A program made the position numbers and the translations under genes. The notes beneath the pieces were generated by a model. It was not told where the DNA came from. It made no database searches and saw only the letters and a program-made list of their open reading frames with translations. A stretch of 64,000 nt of DNA from Intestinimonas aquisgranensis (GTDB taxonomy: Bacteria; Bacillota; Clostridia; Oscillospirales; Oscillospiraceae), in contig JAJEQY010000008.1 in assembly GCA_020687605.1 (NCBI GenBank), positions 9,585 through 73,584 of the forward strand. The letters run 5' to 3'. Shown piece by piece: positions 50,838-60,091 of this stretch; the first letter of the stretch is position 1, and each line of letters begins with the position of its first letter.

Positions 50838-51443
50838 ATGTATAAGCCCCACACCATTGAGCAATACAAAATCCAGCGTTTTCTGGACGACACCTTTGCA
50901 ATGGAGCATTTCCTGGTCTCACCGCTGTCCCGCACCTCGCTCTTGCTGGAGGATGAAACCGGCGAGCAGCTTGCTTTCAGCTTTTTGGATGACGAAGTGC
51001 GTGAGATTCCGCTCCCGCCGCCGGCCGCCCCGGAAGAAATCAAAGATTTCATCCGGCGTTTCCGGGCCCTCAATCTCAAACCGCGTCTGCGTACCTTTGA
51101 AGACATTACCCGCTGGTGGCTGGACCACCCCAATCCCCTGACCTACCAGCAGGCCCTTGGGCTGTCGGAGGAGCTCTACCGCCATTTTCTCTCCCACCCC
51201 ATGATCGACGAGGAAGACGCTTATCGTCTGGCTTCTTCCGGTCTTGTCAGCGAAGATGATTACCGGGATATTCAGCTCTGGTATCTCGACGGCAACACCA
51301 TCTCCCACTGGCTCGGTCCCTTCGGCGTGGATGGGACAGGCAATCTCTATCGTCTGATATTCGGCTACGGGACGCCGGCAGCCCGAGCACTCAAATTCTA
51401 TCTGCTGGATGATTACTACCGCGACATGAACCATATATTGTGA
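50838..51443 (+). CDS. Unrecognised 201-aa protein
   Basis: The 201-residue protein starts at ATG 50838 behind AAAAGGAGGTCC and contains acidic and Trp-rich segments (RTFEDITRWWLDHPN, LSHPMIDEEDAYRLAS, DDYRDIQLWYLDG). The acidic, aromatic character with no membrane part resembles phage or element accessory proteins. No family recognised. Confidence 0.55.
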   Translation: MYKPHTIEQYKIQRFLDDTFAMEHFLVSPLSRTSLLLEDETGEQLAFSFLDDEVREIPLPPPAAPEEIKDFIRRFRALNLKPRLRTFEDITRWWLDHPNPLTYQQALGLSEELYRHFLSHPMIDEEDAYRLASSGLVSEDDYRDIQLWYLDGNTISHWLGPFGVDGTGNLYRLIFGYGTPAARALKFYLLDDYYRDMNHIL

Positions 51444-51482
51444 TTTGCCTCGCCTAAATATCTATATATAGTATAATATCGC

Positions 51483-51511
51483 TTGACAAACACAAGATAT
51501 AGTGTTACACT
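51483..51511 (+). promoter_or_regulatory. Promoter of the SSB-like gene leader
   Basis: TTGACA (51483-51488) and TACACT (51506-51511) are 17 bases apart, with start near 51518. The next coding start is 200 bases further, behind a structured leader. Confidence 0.55.
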
Positions 51512-51517
51512 TATCTT

Positions 51518-51676
51518 GTAATTGATTTTTGTGCGTTTCCCCTTGTGGGATACAGACTTAGCTTCTGTACCGCAGATTAAAAATCTGCATTGCACACGCA
51601 GTCAAGGTTGTATGCTGTATCAAGTGTCAGTGGTATTGCCGCGCCCTTTCAGGGCTGGTATCTGCTGGCACTTTTT
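51518..51676 (+). ncRNA. Structured leader RNA before the SSB-like gene
   Basis: A ~160-base segment between the promoter and a terminator-like stem has local hairpins at 51551-51569 (TACAGA/TCTGTA) and 51572-51588 (GCAGATT/AATCTGC). It ends with AGTGTCAG pairing with CTGGCACT (51623-51630, 51665-51672) followed by a T run, about 45 bases before the gene's ATG. This looks like an attenuated leader or a small RNA. No known riboswitch fold was recognised. Confidence 0.45.
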
Positions 51677-51717
51677 ATATATAGATATTAACGCCAGAGG
51701 CGAAGAAAGGAAGTGTT

Positions 51718-52125
51718 ATGGCACAAATCGTTGTATTTGGCCGAGTCATGCACGAGCTTGTCCCGAAAGAGGGCCAGTCAAAACAGCAATATGTCTGTTT
51801 CGACCTGATGGAGCGTTCCGGCAACACCCCGCCGGACTACTACCAGGTATGGGCCCGCGGTGACGATGTTACCCGGCTCATGCGGCTCAAGGTCAAAAAG
51901 GGAAGCATGATCTGGCTCACCGGATCGCAAAAACTGGTGGATGTTCGCCAAAAGGACGGAACCACAGTCAAGAAGCTGAAAATATGGCTGACGGACTTTG
52001 GATTTCTCCCCGGGCAGTCCTCTAAAGCAAAATCCGAAAGTGGACAGCATGACCCTGACGGCGCGGCGCCTGTTCCGTCACCTCCCGAGGTGATGAATGG
52101 CGACCGTGAACCCCTGCCGGAATAG
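51718..52125 (+). CDS. SSB-like OB-fold protein
   Basis: The 135-residue protein resembles mobile-element single-stranded DNA-binding proteins. It has an N-terminal AQIVVFGRVMHELVP, a central region with YYQVWARGDDVTRLMRLKV and WLTGSQKLVD, and a disordered acidic tail. GAAAGGAAGTGTT precedes the ATG. It is likely involved in element replication or transfer. The usual acidic tip of SSB is replaced by a PEPLPE-like end. Confidence 0.65.
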   Translation: MAQIVVFGRVMHELVPKEGQSKQQYVCFDLMERSGNTPPDYYQVWARGDDVTRLMRLKVKKGSMIWLTGSQKLVDVRQKDGTTVKKLKIWLTDFGFLPGQSSKAKSESGQHDPDGAAPVPSPPEVMNGDREPLPE

Positions 52126-52138
52126 TTCCCGGCATCCA

Positions 52139-52197
52139 AGAGGGACCGTATCAAGTTTTCAGAATGATCTGAAGCTTGGTGCGGTCCCTCTTTTTTG
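52139..52197 (+). terminator. Terminator after the SSB-like gene
   Basis: AGAGGGACCG (52139-52148) pairs with CGGTCCCTCT (52182-52191), and a T-rich run follows. Confidence 0.75.
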
Positions 52198-52234
52198 TTT
52201 TCAGGCAAAAATCTAAAGGAAGGACGGTAAGAAA

Positions 52235-53050
52235 ATGAGTAATGACAAGGGACTTTTGAGCGGCAGCATTACCATCTTGATCGGTGCTGTCATCGCCATC
52301 ATGGCTCTGGTGCGCGGGCCGTGGCAGGCGTGGCTGCTGATTGGGGCATTCACCCTTTGGGGGCTTTGGGTCGTTCTGATCCTCCTGCTCCCGTATATGC
52401 AGCAGGCCAAACGCCGCCGGCAGCGCCAACAGAGAGAACGCCGGCTACACGCTGAAGGCATTGCCCAGAGCACATTCCAGGTCCCGGAACTGGAGGAACC
52501 TGTTTCAGACGACCTGCTGCTCCGCTATGCCAACCACCGGATTCTGACCTATCTGCGCTCGTCGTATTCTGACGCCTGCTTTGAGTGGTGTGAGAAGCGG
52601 CCGGCAGAGCTGATCCGCACCAATGGCACTGGGCGCATCCGGCTTCACAATGTAGATGGATTCGACCATGCAGACATCACATTTGGCCAGGACGCAACCA
52701 TCAAATGTGACCTGCTCAAAATCGTGCCTCTGTCCAAGGCTGGCACAGAACAGGACGATGAAGCCAATATCCCGCCCAACAGGCGCCCCATCGATCCGCG
52801 CGTTTGGTATGAAAACTGCGGGCGCGAAATCATGGAAACGCTGATCGCCGACCTGAATTCCCGTGGGCACAGCAAGCTCACACTGCGGGAAAACGGCGAC
52901 ATCTGCATCCAGCAGGACGATGAACTGGTACCGCAGGAACATCTTTCGAACTTTCCCGCGAGGGTCTACTGGCCCTGCTTGGTGGAAATGTTTGAAAGCA
53001 CGGGCCTGTCGGCTGAAACCACGGCGCAGGGCATCCAGGTCTCCTGGTGA
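52235..53050 (+). CDS. Membrane-anchored 271-aa protein
   Basis: The protein has two N-terminal transmembrane helices (about 9-27 and 32-53), a basic RRRQRQQRERR linker and a soluble C-terminal domain with RVWYENCGREIMETLIADLN. No enzyme motif is visible. AAGGAAGGACGG lies before ATG 52235. Function unknown. Confidence 0.55.
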   Translation: MSNDKGLLSGSITILIGAVIAIMALVRGPWQAWLLIGAFTLWGLWVVLILLLPYMQQAKRRRQRQQRERRLHAEGIAQSTFQVPELEEPVSDDLLLRYANHRILTYLRSSYSDACFEWCEKRPAELIRTNGTGRIRLHNVDGFDHADITFGQDATIKCDLLKIVPLSKAGTEQDDEANIPPNRRPIDPRVWYENCGREIMETLIADLNSRGHSKLTLRENGDICIQQDDELVPQEHLSNFPARVYWPCLVEMFESTGLSAETTAQGIQVSW

Positions 53051-53083
53051 CCGCCATCACCCAGAGAGGGGAGTGAAATAACA

Positions 53084-54157
53084 ATGAAATCAGGGATCAG
53101 TCTTGTAGACATGGCAAAGGAGATCCAGCGCCAGGCTGATTTGAAAGCCGACTATATGCTGGACACCCGCAGCCTTCGTCTGGAGCCTTTTGACTCGAAG
53201 CTGTACCTTAACGCCTATGACCAGTCTGGAGTCCCGGCGCTTGAACCGCTGGAGGTCAATCCCATTGCCCACCGGCAGATCGGCACACACCTGAAAATCC
53301 CGGCGGCCTACTATGACAAAATGCTGGAGGAATATCCCGAACTGCTGGCGCAGAATGTGAATGCCTGGTTTCAGCGGGAGCCCTCTGTCCGTATGGTCCG
53401 CACCATTGAGGGTACGGCACGGGCATTTTTGAGCAACCGCTACCGGCGCATTGACAACCTTGATATTGCAGGCATCGTCCTTCCTGTCCTTCAGGATATG
53501 GAGGGAATGCACTTTGAGAGCTGCCAGCTCACAGAAAGCCGCATGTATATCAAGGTAGTCAACACCCGCCTGGAGGCCGAGGTCGTGCCGGGCGACATCG
53601 TTCAGTCCGGCATCATCATCAGCAACAGCGAGGTGGGACTCGGTTCGGTGAACATCCAGCCGCTGGTCTACCGGCTGGTGTGCAGTAACGGTATGGTAGT
53701 AAACGATGCCCAGACGCGCCGCAACCATGTGGGCCGCGTCAACGAGGCTTCGGAGAACTATCAGCTGTATTCGGAAAAGACGCTGGAGGCAGACGACAAA
53801 GCCTTTGCCATGAAGATCCAGGACACGGTGCGGGCCGTGGTAGACGAGGTGCGCTTTACCCGTGTAGTCAACATGATGCGGGAGGCCAAGGAGGCCCGCA
53901 TAAATACCACCGATGTCCCCGGTATTGTCAAGCTGGTCAGCAAGGACTTCCACATCACCGATGAGGAAAGCTCCGGTGTGCTGCAGCGGCTGATCGAGGG
54001 CAACGACCTGACGCTCTATGGTTTATCCAACGCGGTGACCCGCCACAGCCAGGATGTTCAGGACTATGACCGGGCGACTGCACTGGAGGGCATCGGTTAC
54101 AACATTCTCTCCATGCCGGCAAGGCAGTGGAGCCGTATCAACCAGCTGGCCGCCTGA
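53084..54157 (+). CDS. DUF932 phage/plasmid-like protein
   Basis: The 357-residue protein is of the DUF932 type found on plasmids, phages and conjugative elements (LKIPAAYYDKMLEEYPELLA, SNRYRRIDNLDIAGIVLPVL, LVYRLVCSNGMVVNDAQTRR). The role is unknown, and a part in DNA metabolism or anti-restriction has been suggested. AGAGGGGAGTGAAATAAC precedes the ATG. Confidence 0.85.
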   Translation: MKSGISLVDMAKEIQRQADLKADYMLDTRSLRLEPFDSKLYLNAYDQSGVPALEPLEVNPIAHRQIGTHLKIPAAYYDKMLEEYPELLAQNVNAWFQREPSVRMVRTIEGTARAFLSNRYRRIDNLDIAGIVLPVLQDMEGMHFESCQLTESRMYIKVVNTRLEAEVVPGDIVQSGIIISNSEVGLGSVNIQPLVYRLVCSNGMVVNDAQTRRNHVGRVNEASENYQLYSEKTLEADDKAFAMKIQDTVRAVVDEVRFTRVVNMMREAKEARINTTDVPGIVKLVSKDFHITDEESSGVLQRLIEGNDLTLYGLSNAVTRHSQDVQDYDRATALEGIGYNILSMPARQWSRINQLAA

Positions 54158-54195
54158 GTGGCTGCCAACCATCCAATTTTAAGGAGGAACGAACT

Positions 54196-55041
54196 ATGTA
54201 CGAACAGAATACTTCTATGATGAACACTCCTGAGCGGAACACTTTCCTGCTCCCTGCGATGGTGGAGGGTGATTTCAGCAGCGATGAGATCGCGGAGGAT
54301 GCGGACGGCCTGCAGATGATGAGTTTCCAGCGGGTGAAAATTCCCGCCGGCGGCGCCCTGCAGTTCGAGATCCCCACGGAAGACCCCGACAATCCGGATT
54401 ATGCCCGGACGCTGGAAGGAGTCATTCTCTACAATCATTCTGCCTATACCCTGTGGCCGGAAGGCAGCGAGTATGACGAGGACACCAAGCCTCTCTGCTC
54501 TTCTGTGGACGGCAAGACGGGCATTGGGGAACCGGGCGGCGCCTGCGCCACCTGCCCGATGAACGCATACGGTTCGGCCAGAGACGGCGGCCGCGGCAAG
54601 GCCTGCAAGAATATGCGGGACATCTACCTGCTGCGCAGCGGAGAGTATATGCCTCTGCTGATTTCTCTGCCGCCTACCAGCATCAAGCCGTTCAAGGAGT
54701 TCCTGAACCGGGCCTTTGTCTACCGCCGGCGCGCCACCTATGGCAGCCTGATCCAGATTGGGCTCAAGAAGGAGAACAATGGCAGCAACGACTACAGCGT
54801 TGCCACCTTCCGCCTTGTGCGCGACTTCCAGGGCGAGGAACTGGCTCAGATCCGCGCCTATGCCAATGGCTTTAAGGAGCAGATCAAGGCCATCAACATC
54901 CAGCGAGCCCTGATCAACGAGGAACAGCGGACCAACGACTGCGACTATGTGATCCCGGAGTCCGCTATGGCGCCCGACAGCCCCGATGGGAGCTATGTGC
55001 TCGGGGAAATCGACGGCAACTACGAGAAGCTGCCTGCGTAA
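54196..55041 (+). CDS. 281-aa element protein with cysteine motif
   Basis: The protein has a CATCPMNAYGSARDGGRGKAC motif and then KNMRDIYLLRSGEYMP. LPPTSIKPFKEFLNRAFV and an acidic C-terminus follow. The Cys pattern suggests a zinc or cluster site, and phage/element relatives are of unknown role. ATG 54196 follows AAGGAGGAACGAACT. Confidence 0.6.
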   Translation: MYEQNTSMMNTPERNTFLLPAMVEGDFSSDEIAEDADGLQMMSFQRVKIPAGGALQFEIPTEDPDNPDYARTLEGVILYNHSAYTLWPEGSEYDEDTKPLCSSVDGKTGIGEPGGACATCPMNAYGSARDGGRGKACKNMRDIYLLRSGEYMPLLISLPPTSIKPFKEFLNRAFVYRRRATYGSLIQIGLKKENNGSNDYSVATFRLVRDFQGEELAQIRAYANGFKEQIKAINIQRALINEEQRTNDCDYVIPESAMAPDSPDGSYVLGEIDGNYEKLPA

Positions 55042-55080
55042 TAAGTTTTGTTGCGGCCTCAGCCGCATGACATGTCATCA

Positions 55081-55119
55081 AGGGATACCTTCGGCTCACG
55101 CCGAGGGTATCCCTTTTTT
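55081..55119 (+). terminator. Terminator before the sigma-like gene
   Basis: AGGGATACCTTCGGC (55081-55095) pairs with GCCGAGGGTATCCCT (55100-55114, one G-U), with a 4-base loop. TTTTT follows. Confidence 0.85.
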
Positions 55120-55140
55120 GCTTTAGACTGGAGGATATAT

Positions 55141-55680
55141 ATGTTGTGTGAAGTACCGTTAACAAAGGAGCAGCAGGCGTTTGCCGCTGAACATCACGGT
55201 TTGGTCTACAAATTTTTGAACGACAACCACCTGCCGGAAGACGAGTTTTATGATGTCGTCATTTTCCCTTACCTGAAGGCAGTACGGGATTACTGCGATA
55301 GCACATCTGCCCAAGAGTATTCTTTCAGCACAATCGCCATAAGGCAAATGAGGTTTCGCCTCTATGACTATTTCCGTAGTCAAGAACGCCGCAAGCGCAA
55401 CGCTGAAATCCTCAGCATTCACATTGGCCTGTACCCGGACGGAGTGCCCCTGGAGGAACTGCTGCCGGCGCAGGATGATCTGATGCAGGAATTTGAGATG
55501 AAGCAGCTGCTCCATGACCTGGCTGGCCGTGTTTCCAGGCAGCAAATGAATATCGTCCGCATGAAGGGCTACGGCTACGGCATCCGTGAGATCGCCAGCC
55601 ACGAAAAACTCCCCATGAAACGCATCAAGGAGCTTCTGGAAGAGGTTCGCGCGGTGTTCCTGGAGTTGTGCTATGAGTAG
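55141..55680 (+). CDS. Third sigma-70-like factor of the element
   Basis: The 179-residue protein has sigma region 2 features (FYDVVIFPYLKAVRDYCDST, EYSFSTIAIRQMRFRLYDYF) and a region 4 HTH (GYGIREIASHEKLPMKRIKE). It is distinct from the factor at 48855-49430, so the right module carries two sigma-like proteins. ATG 55141 follows GGAGGATATAT. Confidence 0.72.
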   Translation: MLCEVPLTKEQQAFAAEHHGLVYKFLNDNHLPEDEFYDVVIFPYLKAVRDYCDSTSAQEYSFSTIAIRQMRFRLYDYFRSQERRKRNAEILSIHIGLYPDGVPLEELLPAQDDLMQEFEMKQLLHDLAGRVSRQQMNIVRMKGYGYGIREIASHEKLPMKRIKELLEEVRAVFLELCYE

Positions 55681-55733
55681 ATGCCTGTCGTCCCTGGCAG
55701 GTCAAAGTTAAAAGTGAATGGAGGCTGACTATT

Positions 55734-55979
55734 ATGACGAAATCGAAAAAGTCCATTGTAATGCACGGAATGCTTTTGTGCCCGCTGGTTCTCGGCCACT
55801 GCGCCTTCCTGCGTGCCAACGGCTCCGACTACCGGACCTCGCCCGTTGTGGCGATCCATCAGCAGTCCGGGGATCTGGTGCATTTCGAAACGCTCAACTC
55901 CAACTACTTCCTTTCGATGGATCCTTTCCCGCTGGCGGCCGCCAGCCCGCTCCCGACGGTTCTGGCCGCGTGCGCGTAG
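55734..55979 (+). CDS. Small conserved element protein (81 aa)
   Basis: The 81-residue protein (SIVMHGMLLCPLVLGHCAFL, then SGDLVHFETLNSNYFLSM) starts behind GAATGGAGGCTGAC. A hydrophobic-Cys segment might be a membrane-associated region. Function unknown. Confidence 0.5.
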   Translation: MTKSKKSIVMHGMLLCPLVLGHCAFLRANGSDYRTSPVVAIHQQSGDLVHFETLNSNYFLSMDPFPLAAASPLPTVLAACA

Positions 55980-56068
55980 AGAAGTCAAAACAATAAGGGG
56001 TAATGCCCCATAGGTCCCGGCCGTGGCAGGCGCACTTGTCTGCCGCGGCCTTTTTTATGGAGGAATGT

Positions 56069-56752
56069 ATGGAACAATCCAAAACCCTTGCTGTTTCCGT
56101 AAGCGCCAAGGAGTTTGTCACATACCAGTGCAGCCAATGCGGCCATTGCTGCCGCCGCATCGAGGGCTGTGTCATGGTGGAAAGCCTGGACGCCTACCGG
56201 ATGGCAAAACACCTTCGAGAGCAGCATTGCGGTGTCCGCAGTACGGATGATGTGCTTCTCCAATACTGCGAGCCCACACCGCTCACCGATGAAGGGTATC
56301 CCATTTACACACTCAAAACGGTTGGAGCAGAAGCATCCTGTGTTTTTCTGCAGGGCAACCAGTGCAGTATCTATGCCGCCCGTCCTCGAACCTGCCGCCT
56401 TTACCCATTTTCGGCGGGGCCCGGTGAGCGCGGCCGGGATTTTGAATACTGCCTCTGTTTTGATGATAACCAGCAGTATCACTTCAGCGGCGGGAAGGTG
56501 CTTGTCAAGGACTGGCTGTACCGAAACTTTCCCCGGGAAGATAAGGAATTCCTGAAACAGCAGTACCGGGCCATCCCGGAAATCGGCAAGCTGATGCGCC
56601 GCATACCAGAGGAACTGCGCCGGGCATCTGTGTTCAAGATCTTGTTCTATCACTATTACAACTTCGACCTGGATCAGCCGTTCCTGCCCCAGTATGAACA
56701 GAACAACCGCAGCCTGCTGCATGATCTTCGTCAGCTGGCGCTTCCGGACTGA
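56069..56752 (+). CDS. YkgJ-family cysteine-cluster protein
   Basis: The 227-residue protein has the YkgJ motif CSQCGHCCRRIEGC near residue 22. The later C...CSIYAARPRTCRLYPF and CLCFDDNQ give 8 or more cysteines arranged for zinc or an iron-sulfur cluster. The ATG lies five bases after GGAGGA. Other family members are widespread but their role is unclear. Confidence 0.8.
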   Translation: MEQSKTLAVSVSAKEFVTYQCSQCGHCCRRIEGCVMVESLDAYRMAKHLREQHCGVRSTDDVLLQYCEPTPLTDEGYPIYTLKTVGAEASCVFLQGNQCSIYAARPRTCRLYPFSAGPGERGRDFEYCLCFDDNQQYHFSGGKVLVKDWLYRNFPREDKEFLKQQYRAIPEIGKLMRRIPEELRRASVFKILFYHYYNFDLDQPFLPQYEQNNRSLLHDLRQLALPD

Positions 56753-56762
56753 GGCGGCGCCT

Positions 56763-56951
56763 ATGATGTACGCACTGGAACACTTTTCAGCGCAGGGAAC
56801 CGGCGGCCGCCCATGTCGATGCTGGATACAGTACGCTATCTGCGGAAAATATGAAATTTTAGAAAAGGTCTGCCAAAACCAGCGCCGGCCGGAGGAATGG
56901 CGGGTAATTCCTCTGGCGGCAGGCGCACCAGAAGAAAGGAGTGCCGCATGA
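56763..56951 (+). CDS. Small Cys-containing protein (62 aa)
   Basis: The 62-residue protein (MMYALEHFSAQGTGGRPCRC, then EWRVIPLAAGAPEERSAA) overlaps the next start by ATGA and follows the YkgJ gene by 10 bases. A Cys pair suggests metal binding. Moderate support, since the ribosome site is weak. Confidence 0.4.
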   Translation: MMYALEHFSAQGTGGRPCRCWIQYAICGKYEILEKVCQNQRRPEEWRVIPLAAGAPEERSAA

Positions 56952-57391
56952 GTACCAACCAATACCAGGAGATGCGCAACCGCCAGCAGGCGGAAGTAAA
57001 CGCATTTCCCATGTTCTTCGCTTTTAATAAACAGCAGTTTGCTGAAGGAATGCGCAAGCTGGGCTTGTCCCCCTCGGACACCCGCCAGGTATGCAGCATT
57101 TTTGGAGGCGGCTACTGCCGTAAAAGCGATGTCGCAAAACTGAATGAAATGTTCACCCGACACCGAAAAGAGCTGGAAGATGCCATTGCCGGCGACAAAA
57201 CCGGGCAAGGTTTTATCTGTGATATGTTCCTCCAGGAGTTGGAGAACCATGAGTACAGTTATACCGGCGATGTGCAGGAAACTCTTGATGCTTTGGGCAT
57301 TACGGCCCAGTATATGGAGGCTGTTCCGCAACTGCTGGATGGCCTAGCTCTGGCCTGTGAAAAAGCTATGCAGCACGATTGTTTTGACTGA
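56948..57391 (+). CDS. 147-aa element protein of unknown function
   Basis: The protein has FFAFNKQQFAEGMRKLGLSP, DTRQVCSIFGGGYCRKSDVA and HEYSYTGDVQETLDALGITA. Its ATG overlaps the previous stop. It resembles small phage or plasmid accessory proteins; no family assigned. Confidence 0.55.
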   Translation: MSTNQYQEMRNRQQAEVNAFPMFFAFNKQQFAEGMRKLGLSPSDTRQVCSIFGGGYCRKSDVAKLNEMFTRHRKELEDAIAGDKTGQGFICDMFLQELENHEYSYTGDVQETLDALGITAQYMEAVPQLLDGLALACEKAMQHDCFD

Positions 57392-57486
57392 CCCAGAAAG
57401 AAACCATGCCCCATCGGGGCCTGAATCAACAGCCGCCGCAGCTCATATGCCGCCGGCGGGCTTTTCATTGACAGGAGGTGCAATCT

Positions 57487-57915
57487 TTGAATTTTCACGA
57501 AACGATATGCGGCCGCCGCTTTTTTGACACCCAGCTGCCCCATCTCATCAAGGCTCTGGAGCGCATTGCCGATGGCCTTACCCGACCCAAAATGTCTTTG
57601 CCGCATGGCATGACTATTGAGCCCAATTTCCTGCATGACCTCTATTACGGCGAGTACGAACCGAGTGTTTTTAAGGAGCAGGACAAAAAGCAGCAGGTAC
57701 TTAACCATGCAGTATCTGCGGCTGAGACTGCCCTACGCGGGGAACTCTCCAAAACTCCGGCAGCTCTGGCAGCTTTCGAGGTGTACCAAACGGCCGCTGG
57801 TGAGCGCAACAGTACTGTGATTGAACAGGCTTTTGAGTCTGGATACCGCACTGCCATGCAGATGCTTTTTGCTGGGCTGGTATCTGCTCCGCCGGAGGAC
57901 CACGCCAATGGATGA
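57487..57915 (+). CDS. 142-aa DUF6809-like protein
   Basis: The protein begins at TTG 57487 behind CAGGAGGTG and has NFLHDLYYGEYEPSVFKEQD, typical of DUF6809-like proteins (LYYGEYEPSVF), then a helical C-terminus. The stop overlaps the next gene by 8 bases. Function unknown. Confidence 0.55.
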   Translation: MNFHETICGRRFFDTQLPHLIKALERIADGLTRPKMSLPHGMTIEPNFLHDLYYGEYEPSVFKEQDKKQQVLNHAVSAAETALRGELSKTPAALAAFEVYQTAAGERNSTVIEQAFESGYRTAMQMLFAGLVSAPPEDHANG

Positions 57916-58417
57916 ACAGCAGCACAACGCTATAGAATTGCCAAAAGGATTATACGAGCCTGTGCTCCGGCAGCCAATGGAGTTAGACTTCCTGCTGGGT
58001 CAGGAACTCTCCCTTTGCTTTCATGATTTGGACGGCTCCCATGTGTTCAAGACCTGCTATGGCGATATCTGCAAAGCAGTCAATGCCTTACGGGACTATG
58101 CACGGCTGCTGGAGATGACCTGTGAGCAATGGGACCTGACTGGTTTTCATCGTGCCCTTTATGAGTATCATGCGGAAAAAATGAGGGAAATTGCAGGCAA
58201 ATTTCAGGCCGGCATCGGCTATGACTATGACGCTGCCATGGAAAAATGTCGCAGGAAAAAGAAGCGCAAGAAGAAGGAAGACGATTTTGGTGAGGATGCT
58301 CTTGTTCTGGCCTTCAAGCGGACAAAGCAACCCGCCGAGCAGATGAAGGAGACAGATACTGATGTTGATGACTCTCCCTGGGAAGAGGACGAAGACGAAC
58401 AGGAAAGTGACGACTGA
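57908..58417 (+). CDS. 169-aa element protein with basic-acidic tail
   Basis: The protein starts at ATG 57908 inside the last codons of the previous gene (MDEQQHNAIELPKGLYEPVL) and has a Lys-rich stretch (CRRKKKRKKKEDDFGED), ending in an acidic tail. No family recognised. Charged tails suggest nucleic-acid or protein binding. Confidence 0.5.
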   Translation: MDEQQHNAIELPKGLYEPVLRQPMELDFLLGQELSLCFHDLDGSHVFKTCYGDICKAVNALRDYARLLEMTCEQWDLTGFHRALYEYHAEKMREIAGKFQAGIGYDYDAAMEKCRRKKKRKKKEDDFGEDALVLAFKRTKQPAEQMKETDTDVDDSPWEEDEDEQESDD

Positions 58418-58609
58418 TCACAACACGACCCGCCCCAGCGGGTATCGGGATCGCCAGTCTGGTAAGCTGCAAGCCTACCGCTCTTTTGCTGCCACTCATT
58501 TGCATGTGTATGAGCGGTGCCGCCATTTTCGTCGCGGATAACTGAACGATTTTTGATCTGCGGGGCTAGGGCATTGTACCCAGCCCCACCCCACAAAAAG
58601 GAGGGAGCA

Positions 58610-59491
58610 ATGATGATTTATCATCAGCCTGGAGAAGAATTTTGGCATGAGGGTGTCTGCTACAAAGTCGGCGGACGCATTGTTGCCAATGAAGCGAGCG
58701 ATTACGCAGGGCTCTTCGGAAATATCCTTGAAATCCGCACCGAGGATGACCGGGAGACTGACAACGACACGCCGGACATCTACTGCGCGTTTGAAGCGCC
58801 GGTGCTCTCTGCGGACCGTCTTGCGCTGGAGCAGACCTTTTCACAGCTTTACCGTGAGCAGAAACACATCGAGGATCTGGGCCTGGATATGGTCATTATG
58901 GGGCCTGAAATGATTGTTCCCCTTGAGCATCCTGCCCAGGTATATCCCACAGGGACGCTCTATGTAGTCGCCGTCCACTGGGCTACCGATGGGGAGTATG
59001 GTTCCTATGAAGCGATCTTCACGGAGCGCACCGATGCCCTACATCAATTTCACAATGATCTTCGGGAAGAATTTCTGGCTGGAAGCATTCCACGCTGGAA
59101 AGAAAGCAGCCAATTCGTCGAAGAAGAGTCTGACAACAGCTATGAGTGCTATCTGGACGGCGAATACTGTGAGAACCATTTTTCGATTGCGCTGGAACAG
59201 CGGGCGCTGCCTCTTTCCCCTGCATTTTGCCGCAGCACGGCAGAATTGTACCGCGCAGAATGCCTGCGGGATGATTTCAGGGAGCATATTGAGAACTGTG
59301 ACGATTTTCAAGAGCTCTCTGACACACAGAAAGAAGCACTACTGCGTTCTCCCAATTTGCCGCAGCGGATCGCCAACCAGCTGGAACACAGCTGCGCCTA
59401 CGGTGAGGCTTACTGGCAGGCGGTGTCCGATGTGGCACGCACTCTGCTGAAAGAGTTGCGCCAGCAATCCGCAGGACATAGCCCCTGCTGA
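58610..59491 (+). CDS. 293-aa acidic element protein
   Basis: The protein is acidic and Cys-containing (DGEYCENHFSIALEQRALPL, LYRAECLRDDFREHIENCDD). It shows ATDGEYGSYEAIFTERTDAL. AAAAAGGAGGGAGCA precedes ATG 58610. Function unknown; it is co-directional with a run of similar element genes. Confidence 0.5.
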   Translation: MMIYHQPGEEFWHEGVCYKVGGRIVANEASDYAGLFGNILEIRTEDDRETDNDTPDIYCAFEAPVLSADRLALEQTFSQLYREQKHIEDLGLDMVIMGPEMIVPLEHPAQVYPTGTLYVVAVHWATDGEYGSYEAIFTERTDALHQFHNDLREEFLAGSIPRWKESSQFVEEESDNSYECYLDGEYCENHFSIALEQRALPLSPAFCRSTAELYRAECLRDDFREHIENCDDFQELSDTQKEALLRSPNLPQRIANQLEHSCAYGEAYWQAVSDVARTLLKELRQQSAGHSPC

Positions 59492-59533
59492 CGCTGTGAC
59501 ACATAAATCATAATAGATTGGAGGTTTGACTAC

Positions 59534-60091
59534 ATGGACGAAAAAGAAAAGAAACTGCGTGAAGACCTGGAATTCCATCTGGATACGCTCCGGCGCAACC
59601 TGGAGGTCGTTTCGATGGAAGATCTGAAAGCGAAATACGCAAAGCCATTCAAAGACCTGAAAGATAACATCTGTAAGACTGCCACCGCATACACTCAGTA
59701 CATTTCCCTCGGTGGTATCCGCGTCAAGAGCCACTACGGTGACAATGCCATAAGATATATAAACGAGGCAATCAAAGATACTCCGTACCTGAAAAAGATC
59801 TCCGAGGCCGCCTTTGAGCGACAGGACATGGATGAGATCGCGGCACTGGCAAGGCAGCTCCGTGAAGTAGTTTTGCAGAGCCTGCATGTGTTCAGCCTGC
59901 CGCTTTTCTGCCTGTATGTTCCTACGGAGTGTATGAATGACTACCACACTCCCCCGGAGATCTATAATGATGTCACTTCACAGGTCTTGCGGAACGGGGA
60001 ATGGCAGCTTGCGGAGCATATCCGCCCCGGAGAACTGATTCCTGTGCAGATTATTTATAAGGTGCCTGCGCCGTCTGAGGAAGCGGCATGA
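59534..60091 (+). CDS. 185-aa element protein
   Basis: The protein is helical and charged (EKEKKLREDLEFHLDTLRRN), then LGGIRVKSHYGDNAIRYINE and a Tyr/Pro-rich C-terminus. GATTGGAGGTTTGAC precedes the ATG. The stop overlaps the next ATG (ATGA). Function unknown. Confidence 0.5.
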   Translation: MDEKEKKLREDLEFHLDTLRRNLEVVSMEDLKAKYAKPFKDLKDNICKTATAYTQYISLGGIRVKSHYGDNAIRYINEAIKDTPYLKKISEAAFERQDMDEIAALARQLREVVLQSLHVFSLPLFCLYVPTECMNDYHTPPEIYNDVTSQVLRNGEWQLAEHIRPGELIPVQIIYKVPAPSEEAA

